From assembly GCA_964581515.1 (NCBI GenBank), contig CAZOOV010000015.1:1-47499 (forward strand): a stretch of DNA of 47,499 bases, written 5' to 3'. Positions 16,258 to 24,100 of the stretch are shown one piece after another. This DNA is from JACJVV01 sp964581515 (lineage in GTDB: Archaea > Nanobdellota > Nanobdellia > Woesearchaeales > JACJVV01). The notes beneath the pieces are model-generated. The model had not been told where the DNA came from and made no database searches. It was given only the letters and a program-made list of their open reading frames with translations. A program made the translations under genes and the position numbers. Within the stretch, counting starts at the first letter, position 1, and each line of letters starts with the position of its first letter.

Positions 16258-17151
16258 TTAGATCAATTGTTTCTTTTCAAGAAGTTCTTTGACTTCTTTT
16301 TTATGGTCATCTGCAAGCTCACACATAGGAAGCCTATATACTTCTTTGCATTTGCCTTGCAGGCTTAACATAAATTTTACTGGAATTGGATTTGTTTCAA
16401 TGAATTCTGCTTTGAATAAAGGTGAGAGATATTCATCTGCTTTTTCTGCTTCTTCAAACTCTCCTTCTAGGGCAAGTCTGACTAACTTTGACATTGTTCC
16501 TGGAACCAAGTTGCTTATTACAGATATTACTCCATCTCCTCCTGATTTAATCAGTTCAAGAGTTATATTATCGTCGCCACTAAGCACATAAAATCCTTCA
16601 GGTCTTTGTTTTATTACTTCTTTTATTTGCTTCATATCACCTGATGCTTCTTTTACAGCGATTATGTTCTCACAGTCTTTTGCAAGCCTCATGAGTGTTG
16701 GTGTCTCTACATTTATTCCTGTTCTTCCTTTGATATTATATACTATACAAGGAATCTTTACTGCGTCAGCTATTGCTTTGAAGTGTCTATATAATCCCTC
16801 TTGTGTCGGCTTGTTGTAGTATGGATTGACTAACAAGAGAACATCTGCTCCAGCCTCTTCTGCATGTTGACTTAGACGGATTGCTTCTCTTGTGCAATTA
16901 GATCCTGTTCCTGCAATCACTGGAACTCTTTTATCTACATGTTCTACGACAAGTTCGATAACTCTTTCGTGTTCAGCTGTACTTAATGTTGGACTCTCGC
17001 CAGTAGTTCCGCATGGAACAATTCCAGCAATACCGTTTTCTATATTGAAATCTATAAGTTTCTTTAGCGCTTCTTCATCAATACTTTCATCTTCTTTGAA
17101 AGGAGTTATTATAGCTGTGAATACTCCTTTTAGTTCAGGCATTTCAGACAT
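16258..17151 (-). CDS. dapA: 4-hydroxy-tetrahydrodipicolinate synthase
   Basis: 297 residues, a standard TIM-barrel class I aldolase. It condenses pyruvate with aspartate semialdehyde. CGTTGES (47-53) binds pyruvate carboxylate, Y138 and the following K-G-R-T-G segment complete the active site, and K167 in AVKEASGD is the Schiff-base lysine. The usual Pro of Y-N-x-P-G-R is Lys here (YNIKGRTG), a mild oddity. A GGGGTGA ribosome binding site lies 7-8 bases before the start. It is flanked by dapB and asd in the same orientation. Confidence 0.93.
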   Translation of the reverse strand: MSEMPELKGVFTAIITPFKEDESIDEEALKKLIDFNIENGIAGIVPCGTTGESPTLSTAEHERVIELVVEHVDKRVPVIAGTGSNCTREAIRLSQHAEEAGADVLLLVNPYYNKPTQEGLYRHFKAIADAVKIPCIVYNIKGRTGINVETPTLMRLAKDCENIIAVKEASGDMKQIKEVIKQRPEGFYVLSGDDNITLELIKSGGDGVISVISNLVPGTMSKLVRLALEGEFEEAEKADEYLSPLFKAEFIETNPIPVKFMLSLQGKCKEVYRLPMCELADDHKKEVKELLEKKQLI

Positions 17152-17263
17152 GTTCAGTCACCCCGGATTGTTTATTTGTTATGATAAATGTTATTTAATA
17201 TTCTTTGCATAAGTTATTATCTCTTATGCTATCACTTAATTTATTGTTTCATGATATTTCTAT

Positions 17264-18010
17264 TTAACCTAATATGTTATCCATCAGGTCATTGATTCCG
17301 AAGAATCCTTTCTTTCCTGCTAGGAATTCTGCTGCCATGACAGATCCTGTAGCAAAACCTTCTCTGCTTCTTGCGGTATGTTTAAGCTCAATGGAATCTT
17401 CTTTTGTGTCAAACATGACACTATGCGTTCCTGGAACGAATCCTCCTCTTGTACTTGAGAGATGAAGCTCATTTGCTTCTGGTTTTCTATCAAGTGTTTC
17501 TGTTACAAGTGTATCTTTTCTGTTGATATTCTCTATAAGGATGTCACCCATCATTTTTGCAGTACCTGATGGGCTGTCTGCTTTTTGATTGTGATGGATC
17601 TCATGTGCCATTACATCATAATGCTCAATCTTATTGAATACTTTAGCAGCATTCTCTATTACCTTGAAGAATGCATTGACACCTATGGAAAAGTTTCCAG
17701 ACCACATGAGGCCAATACCACTTTCATCAACTATTTTCTTTACTTCATCCATCTTATCATACCAACCAGTTGTACCAACTACAACATTCTTGCCTGTAGC
17801 AGCTATTTTTCTTATGTTACCCATGACAACATCTGGATGAGTATAATCTATACATACATCAACACCTTCAAGAGTATTTTCGTTGATCTCTTTTTGTGCA
17901 GTTTCACAAAATGGATCTATAATTACTTTGATAGTGTGACCTTTCTCTATTGCGATCCTTTCGATGATCTTTCCCATCTTTCCGTATCCGATTAAAGCGA
18001 TATTTACCAT
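17264..18010 (-). CDS. dapB: 4-hydroxy-tetrahydrodipicolinate reductase
   Basis: 248 residues. It reduces the DapA product with NAD(P)H to tetrahydrodipicolinate. The N-terminal nucleotide motif is GYGKMG (8-13), GTTGW (79-83) is conserved, and EIHHNQKADSPSGTA (137-151) holds the catalytic His/Lys pair and the substrate-binding loop. The C-terminal RSREGFATGS is typical. The start has GAGG about 10 bases upstream. It lies about 105 bases downstream of the Lrp-type regulator, on the same strand. Confidence 0.92.
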   Translation of the reverse strand: MVNIALIGYGKMGKIIERIAIEKGHTIKVIIDPFCETAQKEINENTLEGVDVCIDYTHPDVVMGNIRKIAATGKNVVVGTTGWYDKMDEVKKIVDESGIGLMWSGNFSIGVNAFFKVIENAAKVFNKIEHYDVMAHEIHHNQKADSPSGTAKMMGDILIENINRKDTLVTETLDRKPEANELHLSSTRGGFVPGTHSVMFDTKEDSIELKHTARSREGFATGSVMAAEFLAGKKGFFGINDLMDNILG

Positions 18011-18114
18011 CTTTTTTTCCTCATTTGAATTTTTGTTTTTTTGTAAGTTTATACTTTTATAATTTTATTAATGTCTATTATATTCTTATGAATTCTTTTA
18101 TGATTTTATTGTCC

Positions 18115-18516
18115 TTATTCTTTATGTAAAACTGTGAATGTTTCTGTATGTACAACACCTTCAATTGATCTTATACTTTCCAGGATATCATTTATTGTTT
18201 CCATGTCTTTTCTAGGGACCATGGCAACCACGTCAAATCTTCCTGTAACCTCATAGATGTTCTTTACACCTAAAGGTTTTATTTTTTCGACAATCTTTTT
18301 TGTCTCTATTCTTGTGTCTGTTTCTATTCCAACAATTGCGAATGTATCATGTTTTGTTTCTAGTGTGAATCTTTTTATCTCATCTGATGTTGTGAGGTCT
18401 TTGACTCTTTTTCTTATGGTGCCTTCTGATACTTTGAGTTTTTTCGCAATTTGTAGGAAAGGTGTTCTCGAATCCTTTCTCAGCGTCTCAATTATTGAAT
18501 TATCTATTTTGTCCAT
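18115..18516 (-). CDS. Lrp/AsnC-family transcription regulator of the lysine block
   Basis: About 133 residues: an N-terminal helix-turn-helix (IIETLRKDSRTPFLQIAKKL, then VSEGTIRKRVKDL) and a C-terminal RAM/AsnC ligand domain (AIVGIETDTR, VYEVTGRFDVVAMV-like strands, VHTETFTVLHK). The frame extends to 18594, but MDKIDNSII at 18516 is the typical Lrp beginning. A TATA box (ATTTATAAATA on the minus strand, centre about 18542) is 26 bases ahead, so the shorter leaderless start is chosen. It sits inside the lysine genes between lysC and dapB, so lysine or a pathway intermediate is the likely effector. Phased repeats lie upstream. Confidence 0.85.
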   Translation of the reverse strand: MDKIDNSIIETLRKDSRTPFLQIAKKLKVSEGTIRKRVKDLTTSDEIKRFTLETKHDTFAIVGIETDTRIETKKIVEKIKPLGVKNIYEVTGRFDVVAMVPRKDMETINDILESIRSIEGVVHTETFTVLHKE

Positions 18517-18547
18517 TGTAATAGGTAGTGCGAATCTATTTATAAAT

Positions 18548-18605
18548 GTTACGTTATTCATAGGTAACTTTACGAAATTAGTAACCTTTAGCAACTCTTA
18601 GTAAC
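18548..18605 (-). promoter_or_regulatory. Phased repeat operator between lysC and the lysine Lrp regulator
   Basis: TTAGTAAC (18578), TTAGCAAC (18588) and TTAGTAAC (18598) repeat at exactly 10-base spacing, one helical turn. Beside them GTTAC (18548-18552) and GTAAC (18564-18568) form an inverted repeat next to the regulator's TATA box. Lrp proteins bind phased or wrapped sites, so this is a good candidate autoregulatory site. Confidence 0.55.
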
Positions 18606-18637
18606 TATCTAGTTAAGAGTAAGTGAAATTAAGGAGT

Positions 18638-19951
18638 TTATTCTAAAACTTCTTGATGTAGTGCACTTAATGCTTTTTCTGTGAGTTCTTGGTCTATTAC
18701 AAATCCTATACTTATCTCATCGAAGCATTGTGAGATCATCTCAACGTTGACATCTTGTTTTCCGAGAATTTCAAATATTTTGCCTGCTGTACCTGGACGA
18801 TGTTTCATGCCTTCTCCAACTACATACATTATTGCTTTATTATTCTTTACTTCTATATTAGCTATATCTTTGAGTTCTTCTGCTATAAGGTCAAGATTCT
18901 CATCATTATCAATAGTTATTGAGACATCGACTTCAGATGTAGAAATCATATCTACTGATTTACCATGTTTGCTGAATGCTTCAAATATCTTTGCCAGATA
19001 ACCATGTGCATTAAGCATTCTTGTTGATTCTACACTAATCACAGTAATGCCTTTTTTGTATGATATTGCTTTAATGATTTCTTTATGTTCTGTCTCTTTT
19101 ACAATCTTTGAACCTGTATTATCTGGTTCGAATGTGTTGAGTACTAGTACTGGGATGCTTTTTTCTATTGCTGGAAGTATAGTCTTAGGATGTAAAACTT
19201 TTGCTCCAAAATATGCTAGTTCTGATGCTTCTTTGAAGCTAAGTATTGGAATAGTCTTAGCATTTTTGACTACTTGAGGATTTGCAGTCATAATACCATT
19301 GACATCAGTCCATATCTGTATCTCTTTAGCGTCTACTGCTGAACCTATGAGTGCGGCAACATAATCACTTCCTCCTCTTTGGAATGTTGTGAATTCACCA
19401 TTCTCATCTTTTCCACCAAAGCCAGTAATAACTGGGACATGATCCATCTTGCTGATATTCTCATTCATTTTTTCAAAAGAACCAGAAAGCATGGTTGCAT
19501 CTCCAAAATTTGAATCTGTTTTTAGTCCAATGTCACCTGAGATATATGATTTAGATGATGTTTGCGTGCTATCTAAATGTGCAGCGAGTATTTTTGTACT
19601 CATTCTTTCTCCAAAATAAGATATGTAATCTAGAAGTTTTTTACTTTCTTCTTTTGTTTTTTCAATGACTTCTAAAGCTTTTTTTAGTTCATCTAATTCT
19701 TCTTTTACTAAATCTTGTGGAAGTCCAAGATCTTCAAGGATTTTAGTATGATTCTCAACAATTGAGGTGTAAGAATCAAATTTTCCTTCTGTTGCTTCTT
19801 TGATGCTTGCGATCAATGAATCTGTTGTTCCTTTTACAGCGCTGAGTACTATAACTGGCTTTTGTTCTATCCTGTCCTTTATTATGGAAGCAACCTGTCT
19901 GAACATCTCAGCGTCCTTAACAGATGATCCACCAAATTTCATAACTATCAT
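18638..19951 (-). CDS. lysC: Aspartate kinase
   Basis: 437 residues. It phosphorylates aspartate, the entry step to lysine and to threonine/methionine. The amino-acid kinase domain begins MKFGGSSVKD, with FGERMS, TFQRGGSDYVAALIGSA and WTDVNGIMTANP downstream. Two C-terminal ACT domains (about residues 300-437, including GKSVDMISTSEVDVSITID and VNVEMISQCFDEISIGFVI) suggest allosteric feedback, most likely by lysine or threonine. It is the first gene of the seven-gene minus-strand lysine block. A TTTTTAAATC box lies roughly 35 bases upstream and no clear Shine-Dalgarno is seen. Confidence 0.93.
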   Translation of the reverse strand: MIVMKFGGSSVKDAEMFRQVASIIKDRIEQKPVIVLSAVKGTTDSLIASIKEATEGKFDSYTSIVENHTKILEDLGLPQDLVKEELDELKKALEVIEKTKEESKKLLDYISYFGERMSTKILAAHLDSTQTSSKSYISGDIGLKTDSNFGDATMLSGSFEKMNENISKMDHVPVITGFGGKDENGEFTTFQRGGSDYVAALIGSAVDAKEIQIWTDVNGIMTANPQVVKNAKTIPILSFKEASELAYFGAKVLHPKTILPAIEKSIPVLVLNTFEPDNTGSKIVKETEHKEIIKAISYKKGITVISVESTRMLNAHGYLAKIFEAFSKHGKSVDMISTSEVDVSITIDNDENLDLIAEELKDIANIEVKNNKAIMYVVGEGMKHRPGTAGKIFEILGKQDVNVEMISQCFDEISIGFVIDQELTEKALSALHQEVLE

Positions 19952-20131
19952 TGTAATCTTGTTTGTGAGCTAATTGATTTAAAAATATTAGTAAAATGAA
20001 CTTTATTATTTGCGGAATTCGTAGTTATTTTTACTCTTTGATGGTATTATCTTTATATTTCTACGTTAAAGCTTACCTTCTAAAAAGTTTTATATACTTG
20101 TTAGATTGAGATCATTACGAGGTGATTTTTA

Positions 20132-20335
20132 ATGATGTGTGATAAATGTAAAAAAATGATGGGCGTTCTTTTGCTTGTTTTAGGTATAGTCTTCCTATTA
20201 GTAGATTTAGGAAAGATAACATTCTGGGGAATAAACTGGTGGACTGCTTTAATCCTGTTAATGGGACTAGCAAAGCTTTGTACTTCATGCTGTCCAATGT
20301 GTCAAGCAGCTGATAAGAAAGGCAAGAAGAAATAA
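20132..20335 (+). CDS. Small cysteine-rich membrane protein
   Basis: 67 residues. An N-terminal C-D-K-C pair, two membrane segments (VLLLVLGIVFLLVDLG and WWTALILLMGLAKL), then CTSCCPMC and a lysine-rich tail. The six cysteines on both sides of the membrane segments suggest metal or iron-sulfur binding, or disulfides. A strong ribosome site GAGGTGAT precedes ATG 20132, and a TATA box (TTTTATATAC) lies near 20088. Function unknown. Confidence 0.75.
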   Translation: MMCDKCKKMMGVLLLVLGIVFLLVDLGKITFWGINWWTALILLMGLAKLCTSCCPMCQAADKKGKKK

Positions 20336-20450
20336 AGAAGTTTGTAAAACATCATCAATAGTGAACAATTTAGCAAATAACTCTTTATTATACGAAAATA
20401 AGCGATTGTTTTCGTAAGTTTTATTATTCTTTTCTTCTTTTTCTTCTTTT

Positions 20451-21428
20451 ATGTTTGTTTTATACTGGCCAATCATAATATTTGTGACTATTGTACTCTA
20501 TGTTCTTACATTGATATTTTTGCCATTCAATCCGACTTACAGTACAATCTGCCTGTTTTCCTTGATTGGTTTTTGGAGCAGGCTGCCTGGTGTTGGGATG
20601 CCTTCACCATTTTATGTATTATATCTTCTAGATTTTGTTGATTTTTTCAGTCTGATAGTTGCAGTTAATATCGGTGGATTTCAAGGAGCAGTATTTTCTG
20701 CATTCTTGAATCTTGTATCTCGGGCTGCAGGTATATTTCCTACTTGGCTTGGTGTTGCTAAAGATACGATATCACAGTTTGTGGTCTGTCTGATTATTCC
20801 TTATGTTTATTTAGCGACTGGTGGAGATATATTCATGAGTATGGTATGGTACTCTGTGATAAGGATACTTATGTTCTTTCCACTTAGACTGCTTCCTTCA
20901 ACAAACTCTTTTCCTCAATTTCTTATTGAGATGGCGGGAGGCGGTACAGCTGTACTTGTAATAAATGCAGCATATGCAAAATTGTTCGGTAATTTTCTTG
21001 ATAATCTTTTAGAAAGAGGAGCGCAATTTAGCTGGGTACTCTTCATATTTGCAACAGTTGTGATAATAGTTTTTAAGATTGCTTTTTTTGGTAAGACAAA
21101 ATCAAAGAGAAGCATGTTCTCTGATCTTATACTTCGACCAGTTGCTAGAAAAGTTAAGAGAGCAACTGATGTTAAAGATGAGAATAGAGAGAATAAAGAG
21201 AGAAGGGAAAGAAATATGAGGGATAGAAGAACCGAGAGAGATAAAGAGAATGAAGGGCATGGAAGACATGTAACAAATGAAAAACATGAAAGACATCAAA
21301 GAAATGAAATGAATGAGAGACATGTGATTCATAGAAGGCATAATACTCATGAGAGAAAACCACTTAAGGAAGAAGTACATGATGAACTTGAGGAACTTAA
21401 GAAGATAAAAGATTCGATTGATTTTTAG
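20451..21428 (+). CDS. Multi-pass membrane protein with long charged His/Arg/Glu tail
   Basis: 325 residues; family not recognised. Residues 1-220 hold about six hydrophobic segments (for example PIIIFVTIVLYVLTLIFLPF and FSWVLFIFATVVIIVFKIAF). Residues 225-325 form a cytosolic, highly charged tail with degenerate repeats of H-E-R-H, N-E-R-H and H-E-R-K (HGRHVTNEKHERHQRNEMNE). It ends in an acidic coiled coil (DELEELKKIKDSI). The His-rich tail could bind metal or nucleic acid. An inverted repeat ACGAAAA/TTTTCGT (20392-20416) lies just upstream. Confidence 0.6.
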   Translation: MFVLYWPIIIFVTIVLYVLTLIFLPFNPTYSTICLFSLIGFWSRLPGVGMPSPFYVLYLLDFVDFFSLIVAVNIGGFQGAVFSAFLNLVSRAAGIFPTWLGVAKDTISQFVVCLIIPYVYLATGGDIFMSMVWYSVIRILMFFPLRLLPSTNSFPQFLIEMAGGGTAVLVINAAYAKLFGNFLDNLLERGAQFSWVLFIFATVVIIVFKIAFFGKTKSKRSMFSDLILRPVARKVKRATDVKDENRENKERRERNMRDRRTERDKENEGHGRHVTNEKHERHQRNEMNERHVIHRRHNTHERKPLKEEVHDELEELKKIKDSIDF

Positions 21429-21475
21429 GATTACTTATGTTTTATTTTATAATTTGCTTTGTTCTATAATCTTAA

Positions 21476-23044
21476 TCATCTATCAAGATATCTCATGAGA
21501 TTATCAAGGTCTTGGCCGAAGCCTCCGAACTTAACAAGGTCTTTGTCAGTACTGTCTCTATACCATTTTGCTTCAAGGTTTTCTAGATGACGCTCAGAAG
21601 CATAATGGATCTTCTGTGCAAAATAATCTACTGCAATCTCCATAGCTAGCTGATAAGGTGTTGTCGGTATTATTGTCGCTTTGTCTGTTATGCCAATTCG
21701 TTCAAACTGCTCTTCAATTGTTGGGATATAAGGGACAGTGTTGAAGAAGATGAGTTCATCAATCCTGTCATGCTTCATGATGTCAAGTTCTGGCGACCTC
21801 ATATGTGTCACTAGAAGCTTCATCTTTAATTTGTAATCTGTACCATATTCTTTATTGAATGCATTCACTTGTCGCTCTCTTAACATTGCTTGTTCGTCAG
21901 CAGTTCCAAGAGTATTACCCATGTCATCTGGTATGTAAACAGTTATTGTCGTGTCTTTTACATTGTGGTCCATCAATTGTTTGAGGTATTGTCCAATATC
22001 ATCAGATTCTGTTATTGATGTATGTCCTTCCCTATGTCTGTCCTTGAGTGATTTAATGTAGCTCAAACTATATTTGTTTGCAACTCTTTCTGCATTATTC
22101 TCTGAACCTTTATCTACTGCTGCTACATATATGAGGAGATGTGCAAGATCTTTATATTCTCCTAATGCTTCTTTTTCTTCGTTTATCTTAGCTTGTATAG
22201 GATCAAATTCATGTGCACTCACATCAATATCAAATAATCCTAGAAATTTATCTAATGAGTATATCCATCCATTGGAACTTACTGTAAATGTTTGTGGATG
22301 GAGCATAACATAATTGAGATTAAGTGATCTTGACTTTTCTAAGCCTTCTTTTGGCGCGTGTGGATGATCTATTATTATTGAGTTTGCACCTGTACCATTT
22401 CGTCTTACGATATCTTCAAGCAACATGTGCCAGGCAGGCATCTCATAAACATGTTTCTCTCTCCATTTTTTTAGGAAGTTATGTGACCATTCAAATATGG
22501 TCTTTGGCATGACTACGCCAATATGATCCGGTTCTCCCATCTTTACTGCATATATTTGTCCTATTAATTGTTCTTTCATTACAGCTGGATTAAATCTTGA
22601 TGAGGTGAATCTTGCAGCAATCTTTGAATCAATATCAGGAAGTCCAAGATATTTTAATGATTCAACTTGTTTAATTATTTCAGGGTCTTCAATATCTAGT
22701 TCTTTTATTCTTTGTTCAAGTCCTAGGACAGTGTCTCTTAGTCTATTATCAACCACTTTAGAATATTGTACAATATATACATATTTATCTCTATAACTAT
22801 CTTGTATTCTTTTTTTCTCTTGCCTCATTTTAGGCTCAGAATCTAGGAAAGGTTTTACATTCTCAACATCAGAATTGATTATTAGATTTTTGTATTGATT
22901 TCCATTGTTTCCTTTCTCTGTGAGACCTTCAAATTTGAATGTATCTTCAAGAATCTGGGCAACTTGCGGTATAAGGTCTTGTGAAATGCCACCGTTTCCG
23001 GTAAGAACAACATCTTTACTAAATTCCACCCCTAATTCTACCAT
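21476..23044 (-). CDS. Divergent ribose-phosphate pyrophosphokinase-like protein
   Basis: 522 residues, much longer than ordinary PRPP synthetases (about 290-320). Three regions resemble the Prs family. LTGNGGISQDLIPQVAQIL near the N-terminus matches the first substrate region. GLFDIDVSAHEFDPI (about residue 268) resembles the conserved Q-G-F-F-D-I-P-V-D segment. TITVYIPDDMGNTLGTADEQA (about 370) resembles the PRPP-binding loop V-D-D-x-x-x-T-G-x-T. The C-terminal LIFFNTVPYIP...ATIIPTTPYQLAMEI matches the last strand-helix pair. A GAGGTC ribosome site precedes ATG 23044. With the kinase at 24101 it may serve nucleotide salvage; activity is uncertain because key residues are altered. Confidence 0.5.
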   Translation of the reverse strand: MVELGVEFSKDVVLTGNGGISQDLIPQVAQILEDTFKFEGLTEKGNNGNQYKNLIINSDVENVKPFLDSEPKMRQEKKRIQDSYRDKYVYIVQYSKVVDNRLRDTVLGLEQRIKELDIEDPEIIKQVESLKYLGLPDIDSKIAARFTSSRFNPAVMKEQLIGQIYAVKMGEPDHIGVVMPKTIFEWSHNFLKKWREKHVYEMPAWHMLLEDIVRRNGTGANSIIIDHPHAPKEGLEKSRSLNLNYVMLHPQTFTVSSNGWIYSLDKFLGLFDIDVSAHEFDPIQAKINEEKEALGEYKDLAHLLIYVAAVDKGSENNAERVANKYSLSYIKSLKDRHREGHTSITESDDIGQYLKQLMDHNVKDTTITVYIPDDMGNTLGTADEQAMLRERQVNAFNKEYGTDYKLKMKLLVTHMRSPELDIMKHDRIDELIFFNTVPYIPTIEEQFERIGITDKATIIPTTPYQLAMEIAVDYFAQKIHYASERHLENLEAKWYRDSTDKDLVKFGGFGQDLDNLMRYLDR

Positions 23045-23164
23045 ATTTTGACCTCTGCAAGTAGTTACTTGATTGATATTGGGCGATTTCTTATAAAAAG
23101 ATTTCTTTACTAGAAAGTATGGAACGTAAGATATCCGGATTTATTCTTTGTTATTTGCAAATAT

Positions 23165-23446
23165 TTATTCTTCTTTTTCTTTATTGATTATAGGTTTTTC
23201 TTTCTTTTTGCCCCAATTCCAAGTTGGTTTTTCTCCTGTCTTGTATGCTATTAAGATTAATAATGCAATTAATCCAAATTCATAGATAAGAAAGTTTGTG
23301 GCTTTGCCGCTTTCTAATTCTCCTCTCATAAAATAGCTGAGTGCTATTAATGCTACTATAAATCCAATAGTGACTATCCATCCTTCTCTGCTGCATGGAG
23401 TCCATCCCCATCCGAATGATTTTGACTTGAACCAGTATTTCTGCAT
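23165..23446 (-). CDS. Small two-helix membrane protein
   Basis: 93 residues. The N-terminal aromatic segment (YWFKSKSFGWGWTPCSREGW) resembles that of a widespread but uncharacterised small membrane family in bacteria and archaea. Two membrane helices follow (IVTIGFIVALIALSYFM and FLIYEFGLIALLILIAY), then a lysine-rich cytosolic tail. It lies about 120 bases upstream of the PRPP-synthetase-like gene on the same strand. Function unknown. Confidence 0.65.
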   Translation of the reverse strand: MQKYWFKSKSFGWGWTPCSREGWIVTIGFIVALIALSYFMRGELESGKATNFLIYEFGLIALLILIAYKTGEKPTWNWGKKKEKPIINKEKEE

Positions 23447-23550
23447 TTTGTTGTTATTTAATCTATACAGTTAAATAATTTTTGTTATATGTATATTTAT
23501 TGTATATTTATTATAAAAATATATAAAGAAGAAAAATCTATTATCTTAAT

Positions 23551-24099
23551 ATGGATAAAAAGAGAAGTCATAAGAATATTAATTCTCTTTATGTAATTCT
23601 TTCATTTATTTATGTGTTATTCTTGTTCTTAATGGCTTATGGTTCTATTTGGTTTCAATTATCAGGACCAAAAAAGATAATGTTAGGTGATTTTTGGCTA
23701 TTTTTTATTACGACTTTTATTATGCTGATATTTAGTATCTTATTAATAAAAGAGAGAACATCAAAATATTTTTATTTTATCAAATCAGTTTCTTTTTTAG
23801 TAATAATTCATTTCATATTTACTTTTATTATGCTCTTTGGAGGATTTCCTTATTATTATACTCCTTCATTTCTTGTAGGTATTATTTTCTTGTTATTAAG
23901 TATAAAATATCTAAAGTTTAATCATAACTTTTTTTTTGGTATATTATATGCTATTCCTTTCTTTATAATAACTGGATTTAAATTATACCTTTTTTATATA
24001 GAAAATGTTTTATTTGGCTTTGGTAAATTATTATTGGTTTTTGTCTTAATTATATTAGCTTTTTATTATCTGAAGAAGAATAAATGGGATAAACTTTAA
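23551..24099 (+). CDS. Multi-pass membrane protein, unknown function
   Basis: 182 residues. A short lysine-rich start (MDKKRSHKN) is followed by about six closely spaced, very hydrophobic helices and a lysine-rich end (KKNKWDKL). No catalytic motif is visible and the family is not recognised. A TATA-like TATAAAAATATATAAAG lies 20-40 bases upstream, fitting a leaderless start. It converges with the kinase gene at 24101 with a one-base gap. Confidence 0.6.
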   Translation: MDKKRSHKNINSLYVILSFIYVLFLFLMAYGSIWFQLSGPKKIMLGDFWLFFITTFIMLIFSILLIKERTSKYFYFIKSVSFLVIIHFIFTFIMLFGGFPYYYTPSFLVGIIFLLLSIKYLKFNHNFFFGILYAIPFFIITGFKLYLFYIENVLFGFGKLLLVFVLIILAFYYLKKNKWDKL

Positions 24100-24100
24100 G

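Noticed and set aside
20915..21380. Long minus-strand frames rich in Met, Ser, Phe opposite the charged tail
   Set aside because: They are shadows of the repetitive charged tail on the plus strand and have no promoter or ribosome site.
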